From Rhodococcus maanshanensis NBRC 100610 (GTDB lineage Bacteria; Actinomycetota; Actinomycetes; Mycobacteriales; Mycobacteriaceae), in contig NZ_BCXA01000026.1 in assembly GCF_001894865.1 (NCBI RefSeq), positions 56,737-120,736 of the forward strand: DNA of 64,000 nt. Direction: 5' to 3'. Positions 38,328-46,364 of this stretch are shown here, one piece after another. Within the stretch, counting starts at the first letter, position 1; each line of letters opens with the position of its first letter. The notes under the pieces are model-generated. The model worked only from the letters and a program-made list of their open reading frames with translations, ran no database searches and was not told the DNA's origin. The position numbers were made by a program, and so were the translations under genes.

Positions 38328-39470
38328 TTAGCGCAGGGCTGGCTCCAGCGTCGGCCAGGACCGTGTGAGTTCGTCTCGCCAGTAGGGCCAGTCGTGAACT
38401 CCCAGCGTTGTCGCGCTGCGCGTCACGTTCACGCCCTCGGCTTGCAGCCGCGCGGTGAGCTGATCGGTGCACAGATCGGAGCCGAACTCGAGAAGGCCTC
38501 CGACTGCCACCACTCGCGGGAGATCAGGCGTGTCGGCCGTTTCGTGGGGACCGGGAAGCCCCGAACCCGACGCCAGGTACACCGACGTGCCGCGGAGCTG
38601 TGGGGCTCCGGCAAAGACATCGTGCGACCGCCAGTCCGCGCCACCCACCGGACCCCACATCTGCCGCGGGTCGGCGTTTCCGTTGATCACCACCAGATTG
38701 GTAAAGGCCTCCCCGAGGTCACCGCTCGTCGTATAGCAACCGCTGTACCCGGCAACCGCGTCATAGAGGTTCGGCGTGCGTTCCGCCAGCATCACCGCGG
38801 CCTCTGCTCCCATCGAGATCCCGCCGATCGCGTTGCGCCCGTTGGTTTGGAATCGCGCGTCGATCAGGGGTGGTAGTTCCTTGGTGAGGAACGTCTCCCA
38901 CTTCACCCGCCCGAACTTCGGATGATCCTGCTGCCAGTCGGTGTACATCGTGCCGGTGCCGCCTATCGGGAACACCACGTTGATGTTCTTGTCGGCGAAG
39001 AACGATTGGGCGTCGCCCTTGCCCGGTCCGAGCCAGTTGTTGTCGTCGACCCGGCCGGAATTGCCGTCCAGTAGATAGAACGTGCCGCGCGGCCGGGAGT
39101 TGTCCGCCGGCAGGAGAACCTTCACCGGTACCTGACGCTCCATGGCCGGGCTCGCGACCTGCAGCAGCACCAGACGAGCGGACAGTGGGGTCTCCGCTTC
39201 GATGGAAGGTGTCGCGTCGGCCGAAACCGGTACCCGCGGAGGCACCGCCTCACCTGCCCCAGCAGGTGCCGGTTCGACCAGCACGGACACCAGGACGACA
39301 GCCCAGGCCATCGCGGTGACCGCGCACCAAGGTCGGAGCCTTGACATCCGACTCAGATCTTCGCGATCAACGGTCAGGCTACGTGCGGGTCGTCGACCGG
39401 ACCGTAACCCGACGAGTGGCCGCCGACGGGACGTGAGCGCTGAGTGATGTTGTCCGTGTACACAACTCAT
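38328..39470 (-). CDS. Mycoloyltransferase (antigen 85/Myt family, esterase fold)
   Basis: 380 residues if started at 39470, where GAGAGGAAG sits at ideal spacing; an ATG at 39347 would give a normal signal peptide directly (MSRLRPWCAVTAMAWAV...). A secretion signal follows either way. Family features: ASPAMERQVPVKV, WETFLTKELPPLIDARFQ, the nucleophile S219 in GISMGAEAA, DPRQMWGPVGGADWRSHD, and the catalytic His359 in GVHDWPYW. These match antigen 85-type enzymes almost motif for motif. Known role: moves mycolic acids from trehalose monomycolate to trehalose, arabinogalactan or, for MytC of Corynebacterium, to small membrane proteins. The two tiny genes immediately upstream fit the last role. 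Lone mycoloyltransferase; it lies beyond a strong hairpin from those genes. Confidence 0.9.
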   Translation of the reverse strand: MSCVHGQHHSALTSRRRPLVGLRSGRRPARSLTVDREDLSRMSRLRPWCAVTAMAWAVVLVSVLVEPAPAGAGEAVPPRVPVSADATPSIEAETPLSARLVLLQVASPAMERQVPVKVLLPADNSRPRGTFYLLDGNSGRVDDNNWLGPGKGDAQSFFADKNINVVFPIGGTGTMYTDWQQDHPKFGRVKWETFLTKELPPLIDARFQTNGRNAIGGISMGAEAAVMLAERTPNLYDAVAGYSGCYTTSGDLGEAFTNLVVINGNADPRQMWGPVGGADWRSHDVFAGAPQLRGTSVYLASGSGLPGPHETADTPDLPRVVAVGGLLEFGSDLCTDQLTARLQAEGVNVTRSATTLGVHDWPYWRDELTRSWPTLEPALR

Positions 39471-39524
39471 TGTCTTCCTCTCGCTTTCATGGCCGGTCGA
39501 TCCTCAGGCCAAGGCTCACATGCC

Positions 39525-39568
39525 GACGCGATCGTGGCCCCCGCTCGGAGTGGGGCCACGACCGCGTC
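39525..39568. terminator. Hairpin with 17-base stem after the twin small genes
   Basis: GACGCG.TCGTGGCCCC arms pair over 17 bases with one wobble and a 10-base loop. It lies 22 bases after the stop of the 36-residue gene and 55 bases before the mycoloyltransferase start, all on the minus strand. It has no T run, but its strength suggests termination or attenuation between the peptide genes and the transferase. Confidence 0.7.
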
Positions 39569-39590
39569 TATCACTGGTCCAGAGCCATCG

Positions 39591-39701
39591 TCACCCCGTG
39601 GGTGTGCCGCCGCTGAGCGTTACCAATGCGTTGACCACCAAGGTGCCGAGTGGCGCGCCGAAGCCCACGCTGCCCGCGATAGCGTCCGTGATCGATCCCA
39701 T
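39591..39701 (-). CDS. Tiny hydrophobic protein A, MGSI family (PorA/PorH-like candidate)
   Basis: 36 residues, beginning MGSITDAIAGSVGFG and ending in GGTPTG, with GAGGAG at correct spacing before the ATG. No signal peptide, no cysteine, no basic residue, and a hydrophobic middle (LGTLVVNALVTL). It is the second of two tandem tiny genes that share the start MGSI(T/N)D. Several serines and threonines are available for acylation. In Corynebacterium glutamicum the channel peptides PorA (45 residues) and PorH (57 residues) are likewise adjacent, lack signals and are O-mycoloylated. No sequence homology is claimed; the comparison rests on size, pairing, character and the neighbouring mycoloyltransferase. 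Confidence 0.7.
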   Translation of the reverse strand: MGSITDAIAGSVGFGAPLGTLVVNALVTLSGGTPTG

Positions 39702-39797
39702 TTGTGACTCCTCTTGTTCTGTGTGGCGTGAGACTGTTGACAGGTTGATTCAGCCGGTCCGGCGGAGCTCGGGTTGACGCACACCGCCTCCGGTCAC

Positions 39798-39911
39798 CTA
39801 TTCGAAGAACCCCTCCATCGACCCGATGAAGGTCTCGAACAGGTGGTCGCCTGCGAATGCCGATCCGGTGATCGGGAGTACCCCGATGAGCAGGTCGTTG
39901 ATCGAACCCAT
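39798..39911 (-). CDS. Tiny amphipathic protein B, MGSI family (PorA/PorH-like candidate)
   Basis: 37 residues, beginning MGSINDLLIGVLPITG and ending ETFIGSMEGFFE, with AAAGGAGTG seven bases before the ATG. No signal peptide; acidic (D, D, E, E, E against no basic residue except one His); bulky hydrophobics recur every three to four residues in the second half, as in an amphipathic helix. The stop lies 96 bases before the start of protein A, similar to the spacing of porH and porA in C. glutamicum. The shared MGSI start suggests that A and B are paralogues or partners of a two-component assembly. Confidence 0.7.
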   Translation of the reverse strand: MGSINDLLIGVLPITGSAFAGDHLFETFIGSMEGFFE

Positions 39912-39984
39912 TTTCACTCCTTTGAGATGGCCTGTTGTCGGCCACACGAATCGGCGGCGACAAATGTGAATTGCTTGTTCGAGT

Positions 39985-40006
39985 CATCCCCACAAGAACG
40001 GGGATG
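39985..40006. repeat. Hairpin CATCCCC/GGGGATG upstream of protein B
   Basis: A 7-base perfect stem with an 8-base loop, about 75 bases before the protein B start on the minus strand and about 140 bases after the secreted-protein stop. It may end the upstream transcript or lie in the 5' leader. It is a single copy, so it is not a CRISPR repeat. Confidence 0.45.
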
Positions 40007-40146
40007 CCCTGATTGATCCGAGCTTTGACGTGATGCGATCATCCGCCGAGCATTAATGGTTTCCGCATCGAACCTCAGCCCAATCCTCCGCCGATTCCCG
40101 CGACGGCATGCGTTTCAGGAATTCCGCGGGAGCTCTGTTGCGCCTT

Positions 40147-40590
40147 TCAGAAGACGAGGTTGAATCCGGTGGCGCTGGTCGGGCCGGTCTGATGACCGAT
40201 GAAGTCAGCGGTGAATATTCCGGCGGGATGCGAGGCCGCCACGGCACCCGGCGCAGAGATCGTCACGTAGCCGCCCCCGAGAATTGTCGAAACCATCGAC
40301 GCATTCCCGGTCAGGCAGTACTGGCCACTTGCGTTTGTGGTCGCGGTATAGGTAGTGGAGGTGCCTCCGACGAGGGTGCCTGTGACCGTCACGCCCGACC
40401 TCGGAACAGCGCCGGACGGGGTCCCCGACGGCGGGTGTGTGTCGACGAGCGCGGCGCCACTGTAGGCCGTCCCGCACAATTGGTATGCACCAGCCACCGG
40501 GTCAGGTGCTGCGTTCGCGATTCCCGTTCCGAGAAGCGCGACAGCGGAGGCCGATGCGGCAATTGCGAAGCCGAATCCACTCTTTCTCAT
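40147..40590 (-). CDS. Secreted protein in the mycoloyltransferase island
   Basis: 147 residues with a signal peptide of about 28 residues (ending ANAAP) and AAAGGACTG upstream. The mature chain has two cysteines about 50 residues apart and a carboxypeptidase-regulatory/transthyretin-like stretch (GVTVTGTLVGGTSTTYTAT, then GQYCLTG), suggesting a small beta-sandwich, and it ends in a hydrophobic FNLVF. I do not recognise a specific family. It is on the same strand as the twin tiny genes and the mycoloyltransferase. Confidence 0.7.
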   Translation of the reverse strand: MRKSGFGFAIAASASAVALLGTGIANAAPDPVAGAYQLCGTAYSGAALVDTHPPSGTPSGAVPRSGVTVTGTLVGGTSTTYTATTNASGQYCLTGNASMVSTILGGGYVTISAPGAVAASHPAGIFTADFIGHQTGPTSATGFNLVF

Positions 40591-40726
40591 ACTCAGTCCT
40601 TTGCGAAGTCCATGGAGCCACCGGATGGCGACCCCACAAGCCCACTAGATTTCCCGAGAATTTAGATATGCCCTCAACCAGTTGGGACCCTTCGTGGTGC
40701 TCAGACACGGTACGACGGACGAATAG

Positions 40727-40742
40727 AAACGTGTTCTCGTTT
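40727..40742. promoter_or_regulatory. Inverted repeat AAACG-N6-CGTTT
   Basis: Two perfect 5-base arms in an AT-rich stretch about 140 bases upstream of the secreted-protein start. It is a weak candidate operator; listed because it lies beside a stronger palindrome. Confidence 0.3.
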
Positions 40743-40745
40743 ATG

Positions 40746-40762
40746 ACAGATTCCGAATCTGT
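40746..40762. promoter_or_regulatory. Perfect palindrome ACAGATTCCGAATCTGT
   Basis: Two 8-base arms around a single central C, in the 219-base gap between the isochorismatase gene and the secreted protein gene. The loop is too tight for a good terminator, so an operator is more likely. It is 155 bases upstream of the secreted-protein start. Confidence 0.45.
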
Positions 40763-40809
40763 TCCGTAGCACCAGCGGATCGGCCGGATTCGTTTCGGCA
40801 GTCGGCACC

Positions 40810-41454
40810 TCACCTCGCGACGATCTCCGCGACCGACACCACCCTTCCGGTGAGCTCCGCAACGAGTCCGAGCGCTGTCGCATGCCTGTCCTTCGTGTGG
40901 TCGGCAGTCGCCTCGACGGTGACGAAGCACTGCACGTCTCGCGCGAACGCGTCGAAGGTCGTCGCGAGGATGCCCGCCGACGCGAAGACACCCGCGACGA
41001 CCAACTGGTCACGTCCGGTGCGGCGCAGCTCCTCGGCGAGGTCGGTCGCGAAAAAGGCGCTGTAACTGCGCTTCTTCACCCACGTCACCCCGGATTCGAG
41101 CGAATCGATCGCCGTCTCAGCAGATTGGCGCTCGGTCGGGCCCATCCCCCACAGCTCCCCGAGCAGGCCTCGCTGCGCCGGATCCGAAGCCGCACGGGGT
41201 GCGCTCCCGATCACAGGGACTCCCCGACCGACTGCCCAGTCCACCAGCCGCGAGGTCTCGGCGACCACCCTCGAGCGAACCCCATGCGCCAGCACGTCCA
41301 CGTAGTAGGGCTGGAGGTCGTGCACGAGCAATGCCGACCGCTCGACCTCCACCGTCCAGCCCGGGCCTCCGGACATCGCGATCAGATCGCGCGCGTCATA
41401 ATCCTCGACCGCCATGTCGAATGTCGCCACCGACGGACCGCCCCCCTCCCTCAC
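40810..41454 (-). CDS. PhzD/EntB-like isochorismatase
   Basis: 214 residues from a GTG start; an ATG 13 codons later is possible. It follows the PhzD/EntB pattern closely: GWTVEVERSALLVHDLQPYY with catalytic Asp (D46), QRGLLGELWGMG, and KKRSYSAFF with the catalytic Lys (about K128). The next family motif, GVYAH in PhzD and EntB, is GVFAS here, so the substrate-contacting His is replaced. Known reaction of the family: hydrolysis of the enol ether of isochorismate or aminodeoxyisochorismate. It follows ppc after 15 bases and is probably co-transcribed with it. No other siderophore or phenazine gene is nearby. Confidence 0.85.
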   Translation of the reverse strand: MREGGGPSVATFDMAVEDYDARDLIAMSGGPGWTVEVERSALLVHDLQPYYVDVLAHGVRSRVVAETSRLVDWAVGRGVPVIGSAPRAASDPAQRGLLGELWGMGPTERQSAETAIDSLESGVTWVKKRSYSAFFATDLAEELRRTGRDQLVVAGVFASAGILATTFDAFARDVQCFVTVEATADHTKDRHATALGLVAELTGRVVSVAEIVAR

Positions 41455-41469
41455 CCGAACTCCGATGGG

Positions 41470-44286
41470 CTACCCGCTGTTGCGCAGCGCCGTGGCCAGT
41501 CCGTTCATCGTCAGCTGGATGCCCCGACGCACCAGGTCGCTGTCGTCGCCGGATCGGTACCGCCGCAACAGCTCCACCTGCAGGTGGTTGAGCGGCTCGA
41601 GGTACGGGAACCGGTTGTGCACCGACCTTCTCAGGCCCGGGTTGTCGGCGAGCAGGTCGTCGTTGCCGGTGATCGCCTTGTATATCGCGATCGTCCGCGC
41701 GTGCTCGGCGGTGATCTTGCCGAACACCCTCTCCCGCAACGCGACATCGGGAACCAGCTCCGCATACCGCGCCGCCAGACCCATGTCCGACTTCGACATC
41801 ACCATCGCCATGTTCGAGAGCACGGTACGGAAGAACGGCCACCGCTCGTACAGCTCCGTGAGCCTTGCCAGGCGCGCCGGATCGCCGCCGACCCACTCCT
41901 CGAACGCCGTGCCCGTGCCGTACCAGCCCGGCAGCATCACCCGGGACTGGCTCCAGGACAGCACCCACGGGATCGCGCGCAGGTCGGCGATCGACTTGGT
42001 GGCCTTGCGCGAGGCCGGTCGACTGCCGATGTTGAGCGCGCCGATCTCGGCGACCGGCGTGGAGGTGGTGAAGTACTCCACGAACCCAGGCGTGTCGTGC
42101 ACCAGGTCGCCGTAGGCGATCCGGGCCGCAGCGGCCAGCTCGTCGAGCACCGCGTACGCCGGCTCCGCGTCGGCGCCGAGCCCCTCCACGTCCAGCAGGG
42201 TGGACTCGAGGGTCGCGGCGAGCAGGGTCTCCAGATTGCGGTGCGCCAGAAGGGGTTCGGCGTACTTCGCCGCGATCACCTCGCCCTGCTCGGTGATCCG
42301 GAGCGAACCCGCCACCGCGCCGGGCGGCTGCGCCAGGATCGCCTCGTAGCTCGGTCCCCCTCCGCGGCCGACGGTGCCACCACGACCGTGGAAGAGCCGC
42401 AGCCGAATCCCCGCCGCCCTGGCCGCCTCCACCAGGTCCAGCTCCGCCCGGTACAGCGCCCAGTTCGCCGCGAGGTAACCGCCGTCCTTGTTGGAGTCCG
42501 AGTACCCCAGCATCACCTCCTGCCGCCCGCCGCGGGCGGTCAGCAGCGCACGGTAGACCGGCACGTCCAGCACCGCGGTCAGCGTGGTCGCGCCGCCCTG
42601 CAGGTCCTCGATGGTCTCGAACAGCGGGACGATCCCGACCGGACACGACGGCGCGGACCCGTTCGCCCCCGGATCGAGCAGGCCGACTTCCTTGAGCAGC
42701 ACCGCCGCCTCCAGCATGTCACTGACCGAGGTGCACATGCTGATGATGTAGTTCGGGATCGCGCCCGCGCCGATGCTCCGCACGGCCTCCGCCCCTGCGG
42801 CCAGGATCGCCAGCTCGGACGTGGTCAGCTCGCCGAACCGGGCCCCCGGCCCCACCAGCGGCCGCCGCAGCCCGAGCTCCGCCGTCAACAGGGCGACACG
42901 CTCCTGCTCGGACAGCGACCGGTAGTCCGGATGCACACCGGCCCAGGCGAACAGCTCCGCGATGACCTGCTCGTGCACCTCCGAGTTCTGCCTCATGTCC
43001 AGCCCGGCCAGGTGAAATCCGAACGCCTGCACCGACTCACGCATCGTCGCGAGCCGATCCTCGGCCAGCAGTTCGTCCCCGTGCCCGCGCAGCGACGCAT
43101 CGACGACATCGAGGTCGGCGAGCAGTTCCGCCGCCGTGCCGAACGGCTCAAGGCCCGCCTGATGGAGGGCGGACCGCGACAGCGCGACCTCGGCCCCGCC
43201 GAGGATGCGGACCGCGGTCGCCGTCAGCCGCCCGCGGATCCCGCGCAGCGCGCGCCGGTACGACTCATCCGACCGGAACGGCGAGTCGTCTCCCGACGCG
43301 TCCGCGAGGGCCCGCAGCGGCGCCGAGGCGTCGACGAGCCGGTCCGACATGGACAGTTCCCGCTCGAGTAGTTCGAGCTGACCGAGATGATGCTCCAGCG
43401 CGGTCGCCGCGGCCCGACTGGTCGCCCGGCGCACGACCTCCGCCGTCACGAAGGGGTTCCCGTCGCGGTCGCCGCCGATCCAGGACCCCATGGTGAGCAT
43501 CGGCTCGGCGAGCAGATTTGCCTCGGGCCAGCGGCGCCGGAGCTCCGCGCGCAGCCGGGCGTTGATCCTCGGCACCACCTCGAACAGGGCCGCGTCGTAA
43601 TACCGCAGGCCCACCTCGATCTCGTCCTGGATCCGCAACCGCGAGAGCCGGATCAGGGCGGTCTGCCAGAGGGTGAGGATCTGCCGGTGCAGGTCGCGGT
43701 CCACCCCAGCCAGCTCTCCCGGGTCCAGCTCCGTGCGCTCGCGGAACCGCATCAGCTCGGTGATCCGATGCTGTGCCTCGAACACGGTCCGGCGCCGGGT
43801 CTCGGTCGGGTGCGCGGTGATCACCGGCACCACCGATGCGCCCTCGAGCTCACGGGACACGGTCGCCGGATCGAGTTGCGCCGCATCGAGTTTCCGATAG
43901 GTCGCGGCGAGACTGCTGTCCTGCGGCGGCTCGCCCGCCCGAACGTGGACGGCCCGACGCCGCTCGCGGTGCAGGTCCTCCGCGAGGTTCGCCAGCAGGG
44001 CGAAGTGACTGAAGGCGCGGATGACCGGGATCGCGACGCCGACGTCGACCGTCGAGAACAGGTCGGCCAGCTCGGCGCGATCGATCTCCGATCGGCGCAC
44101 CCGGAACGACTCCACCCGAGCGCGCTCGACCAGTTCGAAGACCTCGTCGCCCGCCTGCTCGCGGATGATCTCGCCGAGGATCCCGCCGAGCAGCCGGATG
44201 TCCTCGCGCAGCGGTTCCGTCGCCTCCCGGGGAGGCTCGGCCGGGTGGTCGGGACGCGGACCCTCGTGCACGGGCAACGGGTTCAT
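41470..44286 (-). CDS. ppc: Phosphoenolpyruvate carboxylase
   Basis: 938 residues, full length. The catalytic His region is [16 protein letters not shown], and the glycine-rich [19 protein letters not shown] and the [18 protein letters not shown] motif are intact; the C-terminus ends in the usual RNSG. Known reaction: PEP plus bicarbonate to oxaloacetate, the anaplerotic supply. In C. glutamicum it follows tpi directly; here two unrelated genes and secG lie between. Confidence 0.96.
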   Translation of the reverse strand: MNPLPVHEGPRPDHPAEPPREATEPLREDIRLLGGILGEIIREQAGDEVFELVERARVESFRVRRSEIDRAELADLFSTVDVGVAIPVIRAFSHFALLANLAEDLHRERRRAVHVRAGEPPQDSSLAATYRKLDAAQLDPATVSRELEGASVVPVITAHPTETRRRTVFEAQHRITELMRFRERTELDPGELAGVDRDLHRQILTLWQTALIRLSRLRIQDEIEVGLRYYDAALFEVVPRINARLRAELRRRWPEANLLAEPMLTMGSWIGGDRDGNPFVTAEVVRRATSRAAATALEHHLGQLELLERELSMSDRLVDASAPLRALADASGDDSPFRSDESYRRALRGIRGRLTATAVRILGGAEVALSRSALHQAGLEPFGTAAELLADLDVVDASLRGHGDELLAEDRLATMRESVQAFGFHLAGLDMRQNSEVHEQVIAELFAWAGVHPDYRSLSEQERVALLTAELGLRRPLVGPGARFGELTTSELAILAAGAEAVRSIGAGAIPNYIISMCTSVSDMLEAAVLLKEVGLLDPGANGSAPSCPVGIVPLFETIEDLQGGATTLTAVLDVPVYRALLTARGGRQEVMLGYSDSNKDGGYLAANWALYRAELDLVEAARAAGIRLRLFHGRGGTVGRGGGPSYEAILAQPPGAVAGSLRITEQGEVIAAKYAEPLLAHRNLETLLAATLESTLLDVEGLGADAEPAYAVLDELAAAARIAYGDLVHDTPGFVEYFTTSTPVAEIGALNIGSRPASRKATKSIADLRAIPWVLSWSQSRVMLPGWYGTGTAFEEWVGGDPARLARLTELYERWPFFRTVLSNMAMVMSKSDMGLAARYAELVPDVALRERVFGKITAEHARTIAIYKAITGNDDLLADNPGLRRSVHNRFPYLEPLNHLQVELLRRYRSGDDSDLVRRGIQLTMNGLATALRNSG

Positions 44287-44350
44287 GGAACCAGTATCGG
44301 TGCTCAGCCCCGTCCCGGCAGGATCACGACCTCCAGATCCGGTGGAATCG

Positions 44351-44584
44351 TCAGCTGTACTTGATCTGCAGACCGATGCCGAGGATCGCGATCAGCCAGA
44401 TCACGGCCGTGAACACGGTGAGCCGGTCGAGGTTCTTCTCCACGACGGTGGAACCGGACAGGCTGGACTGCACGCCGCCGCCGAACAAGCTGGACAGGCC
44501 GCCACCCTTGCCGCGGTGCAGCAGCACCAGCAGGATCAGCAGCAGGCTGGTGATCACCAGCAGGATGTCCAGGAACAGTTCCAT
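44351..44584 (-). CDS. secG: Preprotein translocase subunit SecG
   Basis: 77 residues with two transmembrane helices separated by [16 protein letters not shown], the SecG signature. Known role: third core subunit of the SecYEG channel. It sits 64 bases before ppc on the same strand and may share its transcript. The position between tpi and ppc is typical of actinobacteria. Confidence 0.93.
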   Translation of the reverse strand: MELFLDILLVITSLLLILLVLLHRGKGGGLSSLFGGGVQSSLSGSTVVEKNLDRLTVFTAVIWLIAILGIGLQIKYS

Positions 44585-44796
44585 GTAATCTCCACGCCTT
44601 CGCTGACGGATACGGCCACAAGTCGCCCAATCCTACCGTTTGGCGCGCCGCGGCCTCGTATCGGACCGGATTGTGAGCCGCCCAACAGAATTGTGACCGC
44701 TGAGCGGGAGAAACGGCCTTCGTTCGAGACAGCGGAGCGCCCGCGTGACTACCTTCGCGTCCCGACAGACCTCAATATCCGATCGGAAGGTTCTTC

Positions 44797-45720
44797 ATGT
44801 CTCGACACGGTTCCAGGATCGCGGGATCTCTGCTGGTGACGAGCGGAGTGCTGCTCGCCGGTTTCAGCGGCGCCGGCCTCGCACAGGCCGACCCGGTCGT
44901 CCCCCCGGCCCTCGCCGAACAGCTCAACTCCGGCCTCGGTAGCGTCGGCGCAGGCAAGACCGCGCCGGACGCTCCGCGGATGGCAAGCATTCCGAACTTC
45001 CGCGATGTCGCGGGCACCGGCGCCGGCTACGCGGGCGCGCACGGGAAGAACCTGAACAAGGGCGTCTTCTATCGCGCGGATGCCATCGTGCCGAAGGGCG
45101 ACGACGTCGCCACCCTCGCCGGGCTCAAGCTTGCCGCCGTCTACGACCTGCGTAGCGACCAGGAGGTCCACGACAAGGCCGACATCGTCCCGGCGGGCGC
45201 GGAGTACGTCCGCATCCCGATCCTGTCGGGCAACATCAACGACATGGTCGGGAAGATCAAGTCCCCCGACGACGCTCGCCGGATGATGCAGGAGATGAAC
45301 CAGGCGTTCGTCACCGGCGCGGCCGAGAAGGCGGGCTTCGCGCAGCTGCTCACCGGTCTGGCGAACACCAAGGGCCCGGCGGTCTACCACTGCACCGCAG
45401 GCAAGGACCGCACCGGCTGGACCTCGATGCTGCTACAGAGCATCGCCGGCGCCAGCAACGAGACCATCATGAGCGACTACCTGCTCACCAACGAATACAA
45501 CAAGGAGTGGGCCGCCAAGACCCGCGCCTACATCGCCTCCACCCAGGGCGAGCAGGTGGCCCTGCTGTTCGAGCCGCTGCTCGGCGTCGAGGCCAGCTAC
45601 CTGCAGGCCGGCCTGGACAAGCTCAAGGCCGACTACGGCACCGTCGACAAGTACCTGACCGACGGCCTCGGCCTGGATCAGGCCACCCTCGGCAAGCTGA
45701 AGGCCAAGCTGCTCCGCTGA
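44797..45720 (+). CDS. Secreted tyrosine-protein phosphatase
   Basis: 307 residues with a signal peptide of about 31 residues (ending LAQADP). The active-site P-loop is HCTAGKDRTG (nucleophile C199), and NFRDVAGTGAGY with YDLRSDQEV marks the MptpB/LipA-type tyrosine phosphatase family (IPNFRDVAG). Enzymes of this family remove phosphate from tyrosine and sometimes phosphoinositides outside the cell. A GGAAGG Shine-Dalgarno is present. It is divergent from secG and followed by a strong terminator. Confidence 0.9.
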   Translation: MSRHGSRIAGSLLVTSGVLLAGFSGAGLAQADPVVPPALAEQLNSGLGSVGAGKTAPDAPRMASIPNFRDVAGTGAGYAGAHGKNLNKGVFYRADAIVPKGDDVATLAGLKLAAVYDLRSDQEVHDKADIVPAGAEYVRIPILSGNINDMVGKIKSPDDARRMMQEMNQAFVTGAAEKAGFAQLLTGLANTKGPAVYHCTAGKDRTGWTSMLLQSIAGASNETIMSDYLLTNEYNKEWAAKTRAYIASTQGEQVALLFEPLLGVEASYLQAGLDKLKADYGTVDKYLTDGLGLDQATLGKLKAKLLR

Positions 45721-45734
45721 TGTGACCCCGCCGA

Positions 45735-45781
45735 AAATGCCGGTGGGCGCGCGGCCCGAAGCCACGCGCCCACCGGCATTT
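45735..45781. terminator. Terminator between the phosphatase and deazaflavin genes
   Basis: A 17-base perfect stem (AAATGCCGGTGGGCGCG and complement) around a 13-base loop, 14 bases after the phosphatase stop and 8 bases beyond the convergent gene's stop. It ends in ATTT. It is nearly identical to the hairpin at 46289-46335. Confidence 0.9.
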
Positions 45782-45789
45782 CTGCGTTT

Positions 45790-46239
45790 CTACCGCGGCG
45801 CCAGCACGACCAGCGGGATCGGCCGTTCGGTGTGCCGCTGGTAGCCGCTGTAGCGCCCGCCGTTGTTCGCATCGGCGGCGGCGAACAACCGCGCGTAGTC
45901 CGCGTCGTCCGGCCCGATCAGCCTGGCGGTGACCGGCACGGTGGTCGTGCCGACCCGGATCGAGGCGTCCGGACGTGCCCGCAGGTTGAAGTACCAGCCC
46001 GGCGATCGGGGCGCGCCGCCGTTGGAGGCCACCACCACGTAGTCCAGGCCGTCGCGCACATAGGTGAGGCTGTTGACCCGCGCCTGCCCGGTCTTCGCGC
46101 CGACGGTGTCGAGCAACAGGCAGGGCACCCCGAGGATCCGGTGGCCGATCCGGCCGTTCGTGCGCTCGTAGACCCACTGATGCGCCTTCAACGCCTGGAC
46201 CCCGATCTTCTTCACCGCGGGGATCTCCTCGAACTTCAC
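45790..46239 (-). CDS. Nitroreductase-family deazaflavin-dependent oxidoreductase (Ddn-like)
   Basis: 149 residues from a GTG with AGAGGAG upstream. The split beta-barrel features are GVPCLLLDTVGAKTGQARVNSL, YVVVASNGGAPRSPGWYFNLRA and RYSGYQRHTERPIPLVVL, matching the F420-using Ddn family of mycobacteria. Likely role: F420H2-dependent quinone or nitro reduction. It lies between two near-identical terminators as a one-gene unit. Confidence 0.9.
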   Translation of the reverse strand: MKFEEIPAVKKIGVQALKAHQWVYERTNGRIGHRILGVPCLLLDTVGAKTGQARVNSLTYVRDGLDYVVVASNGGAPRSPGWYFNLRARPDASIRVGTTTVPVTARLIGPDDADYARLFAAADANNGGRYSGYQRHTERPIPLVVLAPR

Positions 46240-46288
46240 CGGACACTCCTCTGATCGACTGCAGTACACGTTACTCCGTGACACACAA

Positions 46289-46335
46289 AAACGCCGGTGG
46301 GCGCGGGTCCGAAGACCACGCGCCCACCGGCGTTT
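46289..46335. terminator. Terminator after tpiA, near-copy of the one at 45735
   Basis: A 17-base perfect stem (AAACGCCGGTGGGCGCG and complement) around a 13-base loop, followed by TTTGTTTG on the plus strand and a run of TTTTGTGTGT on the minus strand. It lies 30 bases after the tpiA stop on the minus strand and 50 bases upstream of the deazaflavin gene. Confidence 0.92.
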
Positions 46336-46364
46336 GTTTGTTCAGCAGGTCAGTGCCGCCCCGA

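Noticed and set aside
39985..40006. CATCCCC...GGGGATG stem resembling a type I-E CRISPR repeat core
   Set aside because: Only one copy exists, with no spacers or cas genes nearby; it is an ordinary hairpin.
44662..44702. Direct repeat ATTGTGA(G/C)CCGC-like upstream of the tyrosine phosphatase
   Set aside because: Only loosely matched over a few bases; not distinguishable from chance in this context.
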